Notes: generated from the letters alone by a model not told the origin. A stretch of 62,735 bases of DNA from Nitrospira sp. (GCA_005116965.1 SWDG01000006.1:706642-769376); one strand, 5' to 3'; numbered from the stretch's first letter, positions 7,166 to 16,821 are shown. Made by a program: numbers and translations.

Positions 7166-7975
7166 GTGGACTCTCAGGCCGAAGATTTTGAGCAAACAGA
7201 GCTTCCGTACCAGGTCCGTATCGAAAATTTCGAGGGGCCACTGGATCTGTTGCTGCACCTCATCAAGAAGAATGAGATCAACATCTACGATATCCCCGTC
7301 GCGATGATCGCCCGGCAATACCTCGAGTATCTGGAAGCGATGGAAGAACTCAATCTCAATGTGGCGGGCGATTTTTTGGTCATGGCGGCGACGCTCTTGC
7401 AGATCAAGTCCAAAATGCTGCTGCCGGTGGATGAGACGGCCGACGATGACGAGGAAGGGCCGGACCCCCGGGAAGAGCTCGTTCGACGGCTGTTGGAATA
7501 TAAGGGTTTCAAAGAAGCGGCCCGTCAGCTCGACGACCAGGAAAAAGTGTGGCGCGAGATCTTTTGGCGTGAGCACGCGCTCTCAGTAGAAACAGCGGTT
7601 GAGGAGGATCTTTCGCTGGAGAATGTCTCGCTGTTTGATCTGGTCGATGCGCTCAAGGGAGTGCTTGAGCGGAATCCTGGCAGCAGACTCATTGAGATTG
7701 CGCCCGACAATCTCACGGTACGCGAGCGAATGAATCTTATTTTGGAAATACTCGAAGGCAAAGACTCGGTCTCATTTGCTGCGTTGTTCGAGGGAGCGAG
7801 TCATCGGCTGGTGGTCGTCGTGACGTTCTTGGCGTTGCTTGAATTAATGAGACTGCGGGTGGCTCGTGTATTCCAAGCGGAAACATTCGGACCCATTTTA
7901 GTCTCACGGATGTTTTCCTTGGTGCCTGATCCGGAAGAACTTGACGATGTCGATATGGAATGGAGGGGGACATGA
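7166..7975 (+). CDS. scpA: Segregation and condensation protein A
   Basis: 269 residues, GTG start. The kleisin N-terminus 'YQVRIENFEGPLDLLLHLIKKNEINIYDIPVAMIARQYLEYLE' is diagnostic for ScpA. The C-terminal winged helix ('VVTFLALLELMRLRVARVFQAETFGPI') contacts the SMC head. ScpA bridges SMC dimers with ScpB for chromosome condensation. It overlaps scpB by ATGA, so translation is coupled. Confidence 0.95.
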   Translation: MDSQAEDFEQTELPYQVRIENFEGPLDLLLHLIKKNEINIYDIPVAMIARQYLEYLEAMEELNLNVAGDFLVMAATLLQIKSKMLLPVDETADDDEEGPDPREELVRRLLEYKGFKEAARQLDDQEKVWREIFWREHALSVETAVEEDLSLENVSLFDLVDALKGVLERNPGSRLIEIAPDNLTVRERMNLILEILEGKDSVSFAALFEGASHRLVVVVTFLALLELMRLRVARVFQAETFGPILVSRMFSLVPDPEELDDVDMEWRGT

Positions 7976-8772
7976 CGCCACTGACGGCGGATCTGGTGCA
8001 TGATATGCCGGAGACGAGTACGGTGAATATGGAAGAGACGAATGGATCGCCGCCTGAGCAGAGCGTCGATCATCCTCGGGTGCAAGGGATAGGGGAGCTC
8101 CAAGCAATTCTCGAAGCACTACTCTTTGTTTCTTCCGAGCCGTTGTCTGTGGCGCGCCTTGTGACCGTGATGGGGAATGTGCCGAAGATGGATGTGGAAG
8201 AGGCGCTACGACAGCTTGGCCAAGCGCTCGATCAAGATGGGCGCGGGGTGCGACTGGCTGCCGTCGCGGGCGGATACCGTCTCGTGACGAAGTCGGACTA
8301 TGCGCTATGGATCAAACGGCTGGACAAGGCCAAGACATCGGCGAAGCTGTCCCGGTCCGCGCTGGAGTCATTGGCGATCATTGCCTACAAACAGCCGTTG
8401 GTGCGGTCAGAGGTCGAAGAAATCCGCGGGGTAGAGACGTCCGGCGTCTTGCGCACGCTGTTGGAGCGAAAACTGGTGCGAATCGTCGGGCGCAAAGAAG
8501 TCCCAGGTCGTCCGATCATGTATGGGACGACCAAGTTCTTTCTTGAACATTTCGGTTTGAGCGACCTCTCGCAGCTGCCACCTCTTCGTGAATTCAAGGA
8601 GCTTGGTGAGGCGGAGCAAGCATTCCTTCCGATGGACGGTGGAGAGGTGTTGTCTGAGGAGGGGGGATCGATTGAGACGATCGAGACAAGTGTGGAGCCC
8701 TCAGTGAGCGATGATCTTCAAACGTCTACCTCTCTCAATGAAACGTTGGATCCCGTTCCTGCCGCTCAATAA
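7972..8772 (+). CDS. scpB: Segregation and condensation protein B
   Basis: 266 residues from the ATG overlapping the scpA stop (GGAGGGG lies just upstream); a Met 12 nt earlier is possible. Two winged-helix domains are visible: 'LQAILEALLFVSSEPLSVARLVTVMG' and 'ALESLAIIAYKQPLVRSEVEEIRGVETSGVLRTLLERKLVRIVGRKEVPGRPIMYGTT', the latter being the ScpB signature. An acidic, low-complexity tail of about 60 residues follows. It acts as a dimer on ScpA in the SMC complex. Confidence 0.95.
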   Translation: MTPLTADLVHDMPETSTVNMEETNGSPPEQSVDHPRVQGIGELQAILEALLFVSSEPLSVARLVTVMGNVPKMDVEEALRQLGQALDQDGRGVRLAAVAGGYRLVTKSDYALWIKRLDKAKTSAKLSRSALESLAIIAYKQPLVRSEVEEIRGVETSGVLRTLLERKLVRIVGRKEVPGRPIMYGTTKFFLEHFGLSDLSQLPPLREFKELGEAEQAFLPMDGGEVLSEEGGSIETIETSVEPSVSDDLQTSTSLNETLDPVPAAQ

Positions 8773-8878
8773 GTCAATGAACAGATCGTCGGGAGCTCAG
8801 GCGCAGGGCGGTGTGTGGGGATGAGTCTTCGAGCCGTCACTAGACCCTTGGGCTTCACCAGCTTCCGTAATAAGAACG

Positions 8879-9796
8879 TTACTTTTTCCTAGGCGGTGGG
8901 TTTTTGAGTCGCTGGAGTTCTGCGCTCTGTTCGTCCACCTTTTTCTGGAGCGCTTTCAGCTCTTCCTTGAACGCCTGCAGGTCAGCCTCATTCTTGCCAC
9001 CTGGTTCGGCTTGAACAGAAATCGATGGGGGCTGTTGCAGAACGGGCGCTGCGACTGCGGGGACCGGCTGTGCAACGGGGGCTGAAGGTGGAGGTGTCGT
9101 AAGGACTCTCGCCAGTAGTTGATAGTCAATGGAGAGTGATCGATCTTCAGATTTTCCAATCCAGCTCGATCGGTCATAGACATCCGGTCGGAGGGCGGCC
9201 TCCGGGAGGAAGGTCACTTCGCGGTCGCGTAGGCCATCCGTATCAGGGAGTGGACGTGGCTCTTTGTGGCTGGCGGTGGGTTTTTTCCCTGGATAGTATC
9301 GGTAGTGAGTCAACGTGAAATGCAGCGAGAGACCGTCAGCGAAGAGATGCCCCGAGGTCGTCTCTCTATTTTCATTGACCTTTGGAGCCTGTGATAGCTG
9401 CGGTGTGGAATAGATATGAAAACCTACTCGTTGATGGGGCGTCGCTTGCGCAAGGGCGGTGACAATATGAGGGGTGAGGAATGCGATGTCATCCTCGGAG
9501 AATGTCCGAATATCGTTCAGGTTCGTTGACTTCAAGGCTTTGCCGAGCAGCAGTAAGAGTCCGCTTTTTTCTTTCGTGTGTACCCCGCGCAAGATGTCTG
9601 CGATGGTCGTCTCAGACAATTTGATTGGATGTGCCGCCTGGAAGGAGTTGTCTGAGACATTCTCAAGAAATACTGCGCCGAGAGGGGCCTCGTGAATGGG
9701 CGTGGTAGGGCGATGGCCGGCGCAACCAATTGCCAAACAACTTAGTAGGAGAAGGCTGAGACGCACTATCGAAGAGAAGCGTTGCGTGAAATTCAT
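8879..9796 (-). CDS. Putative lipoprotein, paralogue of the protein at 11.2-12.1 kb
   Basis: 305 residues from the ATG at 9794-9796, which opens a lipoprotein signal (VRLSLLLLSCLAIGC); an upstream TTG frame is less likely. The central domain has 'FSEDDIAFLTPHIVTALAQATPHQRVGFHIY' and 'LHFTLTHYRYYPGK', shared with the other paralogue. A Pro-rich linker and a C-terminal coiled coil ('LQAFKEELKALQKKVDEQSAELQRL') follow. No known family is recognised. It is probably anchored to a membrane with the coiled coil reaching into the periplasm. Confidence 0.7.
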   Translation of the reverse strand: MNFTQRFSSIVRLSLLLLSCLAIGCAGHRPTTPIHEAPLGAVFLENVSDNSFQAAHPIKLSETTIADILRGVHTKEKSGLLLLLGKALKSTNLNDIRTFSEDDIAFLTPHIVTALAQATPHQRVGFHIYSTPQLSQAPKVNENRETTSGHLFADGLSLHFTLTHYRYYPGKKPTASHKEPRPLPDTDGLRDREVTFLPEAALRPDVYDRSSWIGKSEDRSLSIDYQLLARVLTTPPPSAPVAQPVPAVAAPVLQQPPSISVQAEPGGKNEADLQAFKEELKALQKKVDEQSAELQRLKNPPPRKK

Positions 9797-10120
9797 GATA
9801 TTGTGTTGCTGGGTTGAGCTCAAGCGGCGCGTAGTGTAACAGGAATATCCGGCAAAAACAAAAACACCGGATCCGGTTTGTATCGGGTCGTTAAGATTCT
9901 GAAGGATATAAGCCTGCAAGGCCGATATTCATGGTGACTCTCATGCTGGGTGAGTAAGTGAGTCCGGCAGTCAGATAGAGTGTTCTCCACGATGCAGAAG
10001 GGAATGGAACGTTTGGCGGGGGATGGCTTCTCTCTTGGTTTGCAGGTAAATCACGTGCATTGGTGAGCGGACATCGTCATTGACGGAAGGAGAAGATTTT
10101 GTATACAATCTCGTCGCCCC
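9797..10120. other. Intergenic region between divergent genes
   Basis: 324 bp between the minus-strand lipoprotein and the barrel gene. It contains a perfect palindrome TTGTATACAA at 10099-10108. No clear ribosome binding site is seen before the ATG at 10121, so the barrel gene may have lost its 5' end here. Confidence 0.35.
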
Positions 10121-11203
10121 ATGGAGGCGAACGGGTTTGAATGCTCATTAGGCGCAAGCGAAACAGTCGATCACGTAATAACGCCCATTCCATACTGGAC
10201 CGATGTTCAAGATATGAAGCACGTGCCTGTCTCCGCGCGAATCATCGTAGAGGCCGAATACAACAAAGAGGATAATAGCCGCCCAACGTCCAAGCTGAGC
10301 GTCGCCACGATTGAGCTTATGGCCGGAGCTCCATTGGGGAAGACTGGCATATTTTCGCCCTATGTCGATATCGGGTATGCGAATAGGACGATTGCGGTCA
10401 ATCAGGCCTATGGCCAAATCAACGATCTGCTTGGCCCAACCGGACATGGCTTACTGAACGTCCGATTCGGTCAGTTTGATATCGCGCTCCCATTTCTGTC
10501 GCATTCGCAACGGGTGATCAGACAACGATACTTTGCCCAGAGCGCACTCGGTGTAGTCGGGGCTCGAGCACAGACTATTACGCCGCCGGGTGTCCCTGTT
10601 GCAGACGAAGCATTGGAATTCTACAACACGGCTGTTGAGCTGAACGGGCAACTGCTCGGTGAGATTATCTCACATCGATACATGATCGGAATGTTTCAGC
10701 CTCAACAACTCACTGAGGTAAGCAGATTGGAGAATCCGGGCTTCTATGCAACGTATGCTGCTACGTTCTTTGATAATTACCAGATCGGAGCGATTTACAA
10801 GCGTGATACCGTGAACAATCCGTTTCCGGGTCACCCAAACAGCAACAGGGCGTTGGACAAGTGGGGTGTCGCAGGGGAAGCAAAGATGGGGCCGTTTGTA
10901 GTCACGGCGGGGTATTTTAGAGCCGCATCCCTTGATCAGCGAGATCTTCAGAATGTGATGGTGGAGGGTTTCTATATCCCCAACAAGACGTGGGTCTTGG
11001 GCGCTCGGTGGGATCACTTGAAGCAAGAGTCGGCCCCGTCAGGCTCGCGAACGACCGCCATGATACGGTATCACATCTCTTCCAGCGTCTACATCCAAGG
11101 AGAATGGCGTGTGACGGATTCATTTAATGCGGGGCAACCCAATCCAGTGCAATTCGAACAGGATTCGCTGCAGGGAAGGGTGTTTGTGAATGCCGGCTTT
11201 TAG
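10121..11203 (+). CDS. Putative outer-membrane beta-barrel protein, possibly 5'-truncated
   Basis: 360 residues rich in alternating aromatic/polar strands ('FYATYAATFFDNYQIGAIYKRDT', 'WVLGARWDHLKQES', 'AMIRYHISSSVYIQGEWRV') and ending in Phe ('RVFVNAGF'), the usual terminal signal for barrel insertion. No signal peptide is present at the first Met, unusual for such a protein. Either the true start lies upstream or the gene is a 5'-deleted relic. It sits between two paralogous lipoproteins, suggesting a shared envelope role. Confidence 0.6.
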   Translation: MEANGFECSLGASETVDHVITPIPYWTDVQDMKHVPVSARIIVEAEYNKEDNSRPTSKLSVATIELMAGAPLGKTGIFSPYVDIGYANRTIAVNQAYGQINDLLGPTGHGLLNVRFGQFDIALPFLSHSQRVIRQRYFAQSALGVVGARAQTITPPGVPVADEALEFYNTAVELNGQLLGEIISHRYMIGMFQPQQLTEVSRLENPGFYATYAATFFDNYQIGAIYKRDTVNNPFPGHPNSNRALDKWGVAGEAKMGPFVVTAGYFRAASLDQRDLQNVMVEGFYIPNKTWVLGARWDHLKQESAPSGSRTTAMIRYHISSSVYIQGEWRVTDSFNAGQPNPVQFEQDSLQGRVFVNAGF

Positions 11204-11246
11204 CCCGATCTTGTTCACATCAATGCGCTACACTGGTGCTCGGCTC

Positions 11247-12080
11247 ATGGCTCCTTTGTTCTGCATTTCCCACAGAAGATTCCAGCTCAGCACTTTGATC
11301 TTGGCCAGTGTGATGTGGCTGGTCACTAGTGCATGTTCCCTCATCCAGTCCAAGATTGTGGATGAGGTGCTGGTCGATGGCCCACAGGGGGCGGTATTGC
11401 TTCAGAAAGCCGAGGACGGATGGTTCGGAACGGCCCATCCACTTTCTCTGAGCCCTACGGTGGTTTCTTCTGTGTTTCAAGGCGTGCAAGCTCAGACTTC
11501 GCTGATAGATAAGGCTCCCGGGGAGCGTGTTTTTTCCGATGAAGATATTGAGTTTCTTACCCCGTTGGTTCGTACCGCCTTGTCTAAGGCCACGAAGAGC
11601 CAGGTGGTGGGATTTCGAGTGCTGCACGATACCGAGTCTAGGCAGGAGATGACTGGGGGAATTCTGTACATCCAGGGGCGGTTACTCCATCTGACTCTCA
11701 CGCACTATCGTGCACGGCAAGAAGGGACGGGTCAGGATGGTGCGCTACGTCGTCTCGCTCCTAATCCAACTGGGTTGGAGAAGCACCAAATCACGTTCAG
11801 TCCTGAGGCGGCCAGGCTGTCGAGCCGGAATGAACAACCGGATGTTACCGCTGCGACTCCATTGGCTTCACTGGTTCTTGACTATGAAACGCTGACCGTT
11901 GGGTCACCACGTCCGTCAACACTGAACGCAGTACCTGTTGACGAGAATCGTGAGAGTCAGGTGCCGGTCATGAAGAAGGAGACGGAGACGGAATTAGAGT
12001 CACTCAAGGAAGAGATGCGCCAACTTCAGCGGCGTTTTGATGACCTCGATCGTGGCAGGTCGCGCCCGACAACGCCGTAA
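11247..12080 (+). CDS. Putative lipoprotein, paralogue of the protein at 8.9-9.8 kb
   Basis: About 277 residues from the Met at 11247; earlier in-frame Met codons at 11190 and 11223 would overlap or abut the barrel gene. A hydrophobic segment 'LSTLILASVMWLVTSAC' ends in a lipobox-like Cys. It shares with its paralogue 'GAVLLQKAEDGWFGTAHPLSLS', 'FSDEDIEFLTPLVRTALSKATKSQVVGFRVL', 'LLHLTLTHYRA', and the C-terminal coiled coil 'ELESLKEEMRQLQRRFDDL'. It is the third gene of a lipoprotein/barrel/lipoprotein trio. Function unknown. Confidence 0.7.
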   Translation: MAPLFCISHRRFQLSTLILASVMWLVTSACSLIQSKIVDEVLVDGPQGAVLLQKAEDGWFGTAHPLSLSPTVVSSVFQGVQAQTSLIDKAPGERVFSDEDIEFLTPLVRTALSKATKSQVVGFRVLHDTESRQEMTGGILYIQGRLLHLTLTHYRARQEGTGQDGALRRLAPNPTGLEKHQITFSPEAARLSSRNEQPDVTAATPLASLVLDYETLTVGSPRPSTLNAVPVDENRESQVPVMKKETETELESLKEEMRQLQRRFDDLDRGRSRPTTP

Positions 12081-12123
12081 GCATACCGAGCGGCTGTCGC
12101 CGAAGAAAAAAGTATTCAACGGT

Positions 12124-15100
12124 TTAGACTTCGGCCCTTGCCAGCAGCAGCGGCGATTCTTCTCGTGCTTCGCTCGGTTCCAGCGGTGAATGTTCTGCGG
12201 CGATCAGTGAGTAAAACACGGGTACGACGAAGAGGGTGAAGATCGTGCCGACGGTCATGCCGGTGACCAATACCATGCCGATACTGTTACGGGCCGCTGC
12301 ACCGGGACCCGTCGCCAAGACTAGGGGGAGGTGACCGAAGACGGTGGCGGCTGAGGTCATCAGCACCGGCCGCAGTCTCGTCAGCGAGGCCTCGCGCACC
12401 GCCGTCAGCCGAGAATGTCCGCGAGCCTGCAGTTGATTGGCGAACTCCACGATGAGGATGCCGTTTTTTGCGATCAATCCCACCAGCGTGATCAGCCCGA
12501 CCTGGGAGTAAATATTGATCGTGGTGAGGTCGAGAAAACTCACCACCAGGGCGCCCGACATTGCAAGTGGGACTGAGCCAAGCAAGACGATCAAGGGATC
12601 GCGGAAGCTTTTGAACTGAGCAGCCAGTACCAAATAGATCAGGACCACCGCGAAGCCAAGCGTGACGGTGAGCGCCGCTCCCTCCTGGCGGAGTTGCCGT
12701 GACTCGCCGGCATAGTCCATGACCACGCGCGGGCCGCTTGAGGCCGCCGCGGTTTCAAGCACACGGAGCCCCTCTTCCTTGGTGAAGCCGGGTTTCAGGC
12801 CTCCGAAGATGCGGACGGCGTTGCGTTGCTGGAAGCGATTCAATGCGCGCGGCGCAGTGCTTGTTTCGATATGGGTGAATGTCGACACCGGGACCAATTG
12901 GCCGCTCGGTGTCTTGATTTTGAGATCGAGCAGTGGATCGACCGTTGCGCGATCCTTGTCGCCGAGTTGAGGAATGACCTTGTAGCTGCGGTCGAAGTAG
13001 TTGAACCGGTTGACGTACCCGCCGCCGAGCATGGTGCCCAGCTCACGACCGACTCCGGCCAGGTCGAATCCCAAATCCGCGAGCCGCTCACGATCTAACA
13101 CGACACGGGCTTGGGGGAGGTCGATTTTGAGGTCGGTGTCCACATACAAGAACTTGCCGCTCTGCCAGCCTGCGCCCAGGACGGACCCGACTGCTTCAAG
13201 CATCTGTTCGGCCGGTGCATCGCTCTGCACGATCAACTCCACGTCGTACTGACCAGGGGTGGGGAGCGGCGGGTCTAGTCTGGGGAATACACGGAGTCCC
13301 GGTATTTGCGACACGGCGCCGAACACGTCGTCGTACATCTCCTCGGTCGAGCGAGCGCGATCGTGCCAATCCTTTGCGACCACGCCGCCGAAGCCTCCCC
13401 ATGCCGTGGTGAGCGACCAGGTGTAGTCCGCCCCAGGGATGGCCGTGAGGGCATTGACGATCCGGAAGTGTTGCCGGTTGGTGGCCTGGACTGTGGAGTC
13501 CGGCGACGCTTCGAAGAAGAGGCTGATGTGGTTCTGATCTTCTACGGGAGCCAACTCCTGACGGGAGAAGTGATAGAGCGGCCAGGCTGCGAGCACGATC
13601 AGGAGCGCGGCCACCACCACTCCCCACCGCATAGTGAGCGTTCCGTCGAGGAGCCTGGCGTAGATCCCGCGCGCTTCTTCGAACCGTCGGTTGACGAACG
13701 CGGTCAAGCGACCTTCCTTGCCTCGCGGATGGACGAATCGCGAGCTCATCACCGGCGACAGCGTGATCGCGACGACACCAGAGAGCACGACAGCCACGGC
13801 CAGTGTGATCGCAAACTCCAGGAATAAGGAACCAGTCAGCCCGCCTTGGAAGCCGATGGGGGCATAGACGGTCGCGAGCGTGATCGTCATCGCAACGATC
13901 GGGCCCAGCAGCTCCCGTGCGGCGGCTTGCGCGGCCTCGATTCGAGATTGGCCCAGACGCACATGCCGTTCCACGTTCTCAACGACCACGATGGCATCGT
14001 CTACCACCAGACCGACGGACAGCACGATGGCGAGCAGGGTGAGGAGATTCAGGCTGAATCCGAACGCGGCCATGAAGAGGGCGGTTCCGATCAACGATAT
14101 CGGGATGGCCACGAGCGGCACAATGGCTGTACGGACCGATCCCATAAACAGGAATACCACGAGGGCGACGATCAGGATCGTTTCGGATAAGGTCTTGGTG
14201 ATTTCCGTCAGGGCGTTCCGGATGAACATCGTGCCGTCCCAGACGAGTTTCATGTCGATATCGCTCGGGAGGGTCGGTCGGATCCGCTCGATCTCGTCAC
14301 GTAGCCGGTGCCCGACGTCGATTTCGTTTGTGCCGGGTACTGACCAGATGCCGAGATATACGCCTTCCGTCGCATCGTACTTCGCAATGATCGTGGCTTC
14401 TTCGGCTCCCCGTTCGATTCGCGCGACGTCCTTGAGCCGCACGATGGCCCCGTTCCGATCGGCGACGATCAGCTCCTCAAATTCAGCCGTGGAACGAAGA
14501 TCGGTGTTGGCAAGCAAGTTGACCTGGACCTGATTACCTTTTGTGCGACCGACCGCCGCCAAATAGTTGTTTCGACGAAGCGCACCCTGGACGTCGCCGG
14601 GCGAGAGGTTGAGGGCCGCGAGTCGGTCAGGGTCGATCCAAATACGCATGGCGACCTGTCGCTCACCTTCGAACGTGACTCGTTGGACGCCGGGTAACGT
14701 TGCGAGCTGTGGTTGTAACGTGCGTAGCAGCCAATCGGTGACGGCCGGGACCGGACGCTCCGTCGAACTGAAACTCAAGTAGAACGATGCGTAGGGTCGA
14801 TCGGCTCGCTGGATCTCGATCGCCGACGGTTCGGCCTCCGGTGGAAGTTCCGACTTCACTTGTTGCAGTCGTGCCGTGACTTCGGCTAGCGCCGCCGTAC
14901 TGCTGTGGTTTAATTTTAGATGGACGGTCACGGTGCTGACTCCAGCGCGGCTGGTTGATTCGACATAGTCAACGCCGCTGATCGCGGAGACGACCCGTTC
15001 GATCGGCGTACTGATGAACCCACGAATAGTTTCGGCGCCGGCGCCGTAGTAGAGGGTGGTGATGACGACCAACGAGTTTTCGATCTTGGGATACTGTTGG

Positions 15101-15222
15101 ACCGGGAGTGATGTCATTGCGCGCCAGCCGGCGAGGAGGATGACCAGGTTGACGACGATGGCCAACACAGGATGTTTGATGAAGACGTCGGTGAACGATG
15201 TTGGGGGCGTGTCTTGCGGCAT
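12124..15222 (-). CDS. RND-family efflux pump inner-membrane transporter (HAE1 type)
   Basis: About 1,032 residues from the Met at 15222, 10 nt after the stop of the fusion-protein gene; the frame runs further upstream to 15309. Twelve membrane spans with the duplicated RND layout are apparent. The proton relay is intact: 'GLVVDDAIVVVENVERH' (paired Asp in TM4) and 'LVGLIAKNGILIVEFANQ' (Lys in TM10). The N-terminal 'VFIKHPVLAIVVNLVILLAGW' and 'QYPKIENSLVVITTLYYGAGAETI' are typical of hydrophobe/amphiphile pumps. It exports compounds by proton antiport with the adjacent fusion protein. Confidence 0.93.
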   Translation of the reverse strand: MPQDTPPTSFTDVFIKHPVLAIVVNLVILLAGWRAMTSLPVQQYPKIENSLVVITTLYYGAGAETIRGFISTPIERVVSAISGVDYVESTSRAGVSTVTVHLKLNHSSTAALAEVTARLQQVKSELPPEAEPSAIEIQRADRPYASFYLSFSSTERPVPAVTDWLLRTLQPQLATLPGVQRVTFEGERQVAMRIWIDPDRLAALNLSPGDVQGALRRNNYLAAVGRTKGNQVQVNLLANTDLRSTAEFEELIVADRNGAIVRLKDVARIERGAEEATIIAKYDATEGVYLGIWSVPGTNEIDVGHRLRDEIERIRPTLPSDIDMKLVWDGTMFIRNALTEITKTLSETILIVALVVFLFMGSVRTAIVPLVAIPISLIGTALFMAAFGFSLNLLTLLAIVLSVGLVVDDAIVVVENVERHVRLGQSRIEAAQAAARELLGPIVAMTITLATVYAPIGFQGGLTGSLFLEFAITLAVAVVLSGVVAITLSPVMSSRFVHPRGKEGRLTAFVNRRFEEARGIYARLLDGTLTMRWGVVVAALLIVLAAWPLYHFSRQELAPVEDQNHISLFFEASPDSTVQATNRQHFRIVNALTAIPGADYTWSLTTAWGGFGGVVAKDWHDRARSTEEMYDDVFGAVSQIPGLRVFPRLDPPLPTPGQYDVELIVQSDAPAEQMLEAVGSVLGAGWQSGKFLYVDTDLKIDLPQARVVLDRERLADLGFDLAGVGRELGTMLGGGYVNRFNYFDRSYKVIPQLGDKDRATVDPLLDLKIKTPSGQLVPVSTFTHIETSTAPRALNRFQQRNAVRIFGGLKPGFTKEEGLRVLETAAASSGPRVVMDYAGESRQLRQEGAALTVTLGFAVVLIYLVLAAQFKSFRDPLIVLLGSVPLAMSGALVVSFLDLTTINIYSQVGLITLVGLIAKNGILIVEFANQLQARGHSRLTAVREASLTRLRPVLMTSAATVFGHLPLVLATGPGAAARNSIGMVLVTGMTVGTIFTLFVVPVFYSLIAAEHSPLEPSEAREESPLLLARAEV

Positions 15223-15232
15223 GATGATCGGT

Positions 15233-16360
15233 TTAGGGGTTCCCGGCCTCGCGAGTCTCTTTCGAGTTATTCCCGACAGATTCAGTGATTGCAACGAGGA
15301 TCCCGTCACGAAGCTTAAAGGAGCCCACCGCGGCGATGTGCTCGCCTGCCGTCAGCCCGGCATGGATGATGATTTCATCGCCGAACATGGGGCCGCTTTC
15401 AACCTGCCGGGTATGGGCTCGGTTGTGGCCGTTCTTGTCCAGCGCGATGACAAACACTTGGTCGCCTCCTGGCCCCTTGCGCAACGCACTGACCGGGATG
15501 GCGACGACTGTTCGCTGGGGACCGACTGGAACCCGGACGCGTACCGATGCTCCTGGTGATGGGACATTGCGAGTGCCTTCGATTCTGGCACGGATCATGG
15601 CGTTCCGAGTCGTCGGGTCGACGCGTGCGTCGAGCGCGACAATCTTGGCCACGATAGCGGGAGACTCACTGGCTGCAAGTATCTCGACAGATTCGCCGAC
15701 CCGTAATCCCATTGCCACTTGTTGTGCCACGGTGAAATCAACATGCACAGCCTCGCTCACGCCCTGAAGCGTTGTCAGCAGTGTTCCTTCATCCAAGTAC
15801 TGACCGGGATGGACATCCGCAATGCCCACTTTTACACGGAAGGGAGCGCGGATCGTTTTCTTGGCAATGATGGCCTTCGTCCGGGCGATCTGAGCCTGCG
15901 CCATATCGAGGTCTGCGCGCGCTCGATCGACTTCTTCTTGAGTGGTCGCGAATTCCTGGCTGAGGTTTTGTCGGCGATTGAGGACGGTCTTGGCGAGCGC
16001 GACCTGGGCCTCTTGTGCCCGAAGTTCAGCCTCTTCGACCGAGACGTCGAGTGCGACCAACAGTGTCCCTGCTTCGACAATCTGTCCGGGTGTGAGCCGG
16101 ACGTCGCGAACCGTCCCTGCCAGTTCGTTCTTTAAGGTGATCGAACGCAGCGCCAGGACCGTTCCGATCGAAGTCGTGGTCTGGCGGTGGTCGATCGCTC
16201 GTGCAACGGCGATGGTGACCGATTCTATCGGCTCTGGCTGATTCGCCGAAGCGGCGTGCTCGCTCTGAATGGATTCGTATTTCCACGCGCCCAGACCGAT
16301 ACCGATCAGCAGCACAAGCGAAACAAGTAAGACCGACCCGAGCCAATTCTGACGATTCAT
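15233..16360 (-). CDS. RND efflux periplasmic adaptor (membrane fusion protein)
   Basis: 375 residues. One N-terminal membrane anchor (VLLVSLVLLIGIGLGAW) is followed by a lipoyl half-motif ('LKNELAGTVRDVRLTPGQIVEAGTLLVALD'), an alpha-helical hairpin ('AELRAQEAQVALAKTVLNRRQNLSQ...LDMAQAQIARTKAIIAKKTIRAPF'), and beta-barrel and membrane-proximal domains. It links the RND pump to an outer-membrane channel, but no channel gene is adjacent, so a TolC-like partner must lie elsewhere. First gene of the operon. Confidence 0.92.
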   Translation of the reverse strand: MNRQNWLGSVLLVSLVLLIGIGLGAWKYESIQSEHAASANQPEPIESVTIAVARAIDHRQTTTSIGTVLALRSITLKNELAGTVRDVRLTPGQIVEAGTLLVALDVSVEEAELRAQEAQVALAKTVLNRRQNLSQEFATTQEEVDRARADLDMAQAQIARTKAIIAKKTIRAPFRVKVGIADVHPGQYLDEGTLLTTLQGVSEAVHVDFTVAQQVAMGLRVGESVEILAASESPAIVAKIVALDARVDPTTRNAMIRARIEGTRNVPSPGASVRVRVPVGPQRTVVAIPVSALRKGPGGDQVFVIALDKNGHNRAHTRQVESGPMFGDEIIIHAGLTAGEHIAAVGSFKLRDGILVAITESVGNNSKETREAGNP

Positions 16361-16497
16361 GAGAAATATGATGAAACAGGTGTCGATAAGGGCGTTGCTT
16401 GTGACAAAATTGATCGCATCTGATACTCCGGTTCCCCTCTACTCCTACACTATCCATCCCCAGAAAGAAAACGGATGATCCACGTATTACGGCGGGC

Positions 16498-16821
16498 TTA
16501 TGGGAACATGGTACCAAATTCTTGAGCTCCATAGCGCGAGTCTCTATTCCTCAGCGCTGTGCGGTGCTGTGCGAGATCGAATAAGTGAGGAGTTGTAGGA
16601 AAGAATAGCCACCGGTATGATCGGTGAGGGTTGCTGATTGTTCCGACCCGTGCCCATTGTTCCGTCGCCGCGACGAAGGCTCCGTACAACGCTTCTTCGG
16701 CTGCGTCGAAATCACCAAGCAGACGGATCAACGTGGCCAGCACGTGGCGTGAGTCCGAGCTGTAGATGGCATGCACCATCCCGCGTAATTGTGTAGACGT
16801 ATCTTTGCTCACTGCCGACAA
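16498..16821 (-). pseudogene. ECF sigma factor, N-terminal fragment
   Basis: The segment 'AIYSSDSRHVLATLIRLLGDFDAAEEALYGAFVAATEQWARVG' matches the sigma-70 region 2 N-terminus of the large ECF sigma factors that carry an extra C-terminal domain (DUF6596 type). After 'NP' the sequence loses all similarity ('HRSYRWLFFPTTPHLF...') and the frame ends at 107 codons, whereas intact members have about 400. I call it a truncated relic. Confidence 0.6.

Noticed and set aside
10099-10108. Palindrome TTGTATACAA resembling the one near the toxin-antitoxin promoter
   Set aside because: Ten bases of AT-rich symmetry can occur by chance and there is no evidence of a regulator gene nearby; mentioned only in the spacer description.
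13306-14533. Several plus-strand frames of 110-220 codons inside the RND pump gene
   Set aside because: All are antisense to conserved transporter motifs and lack coding features.
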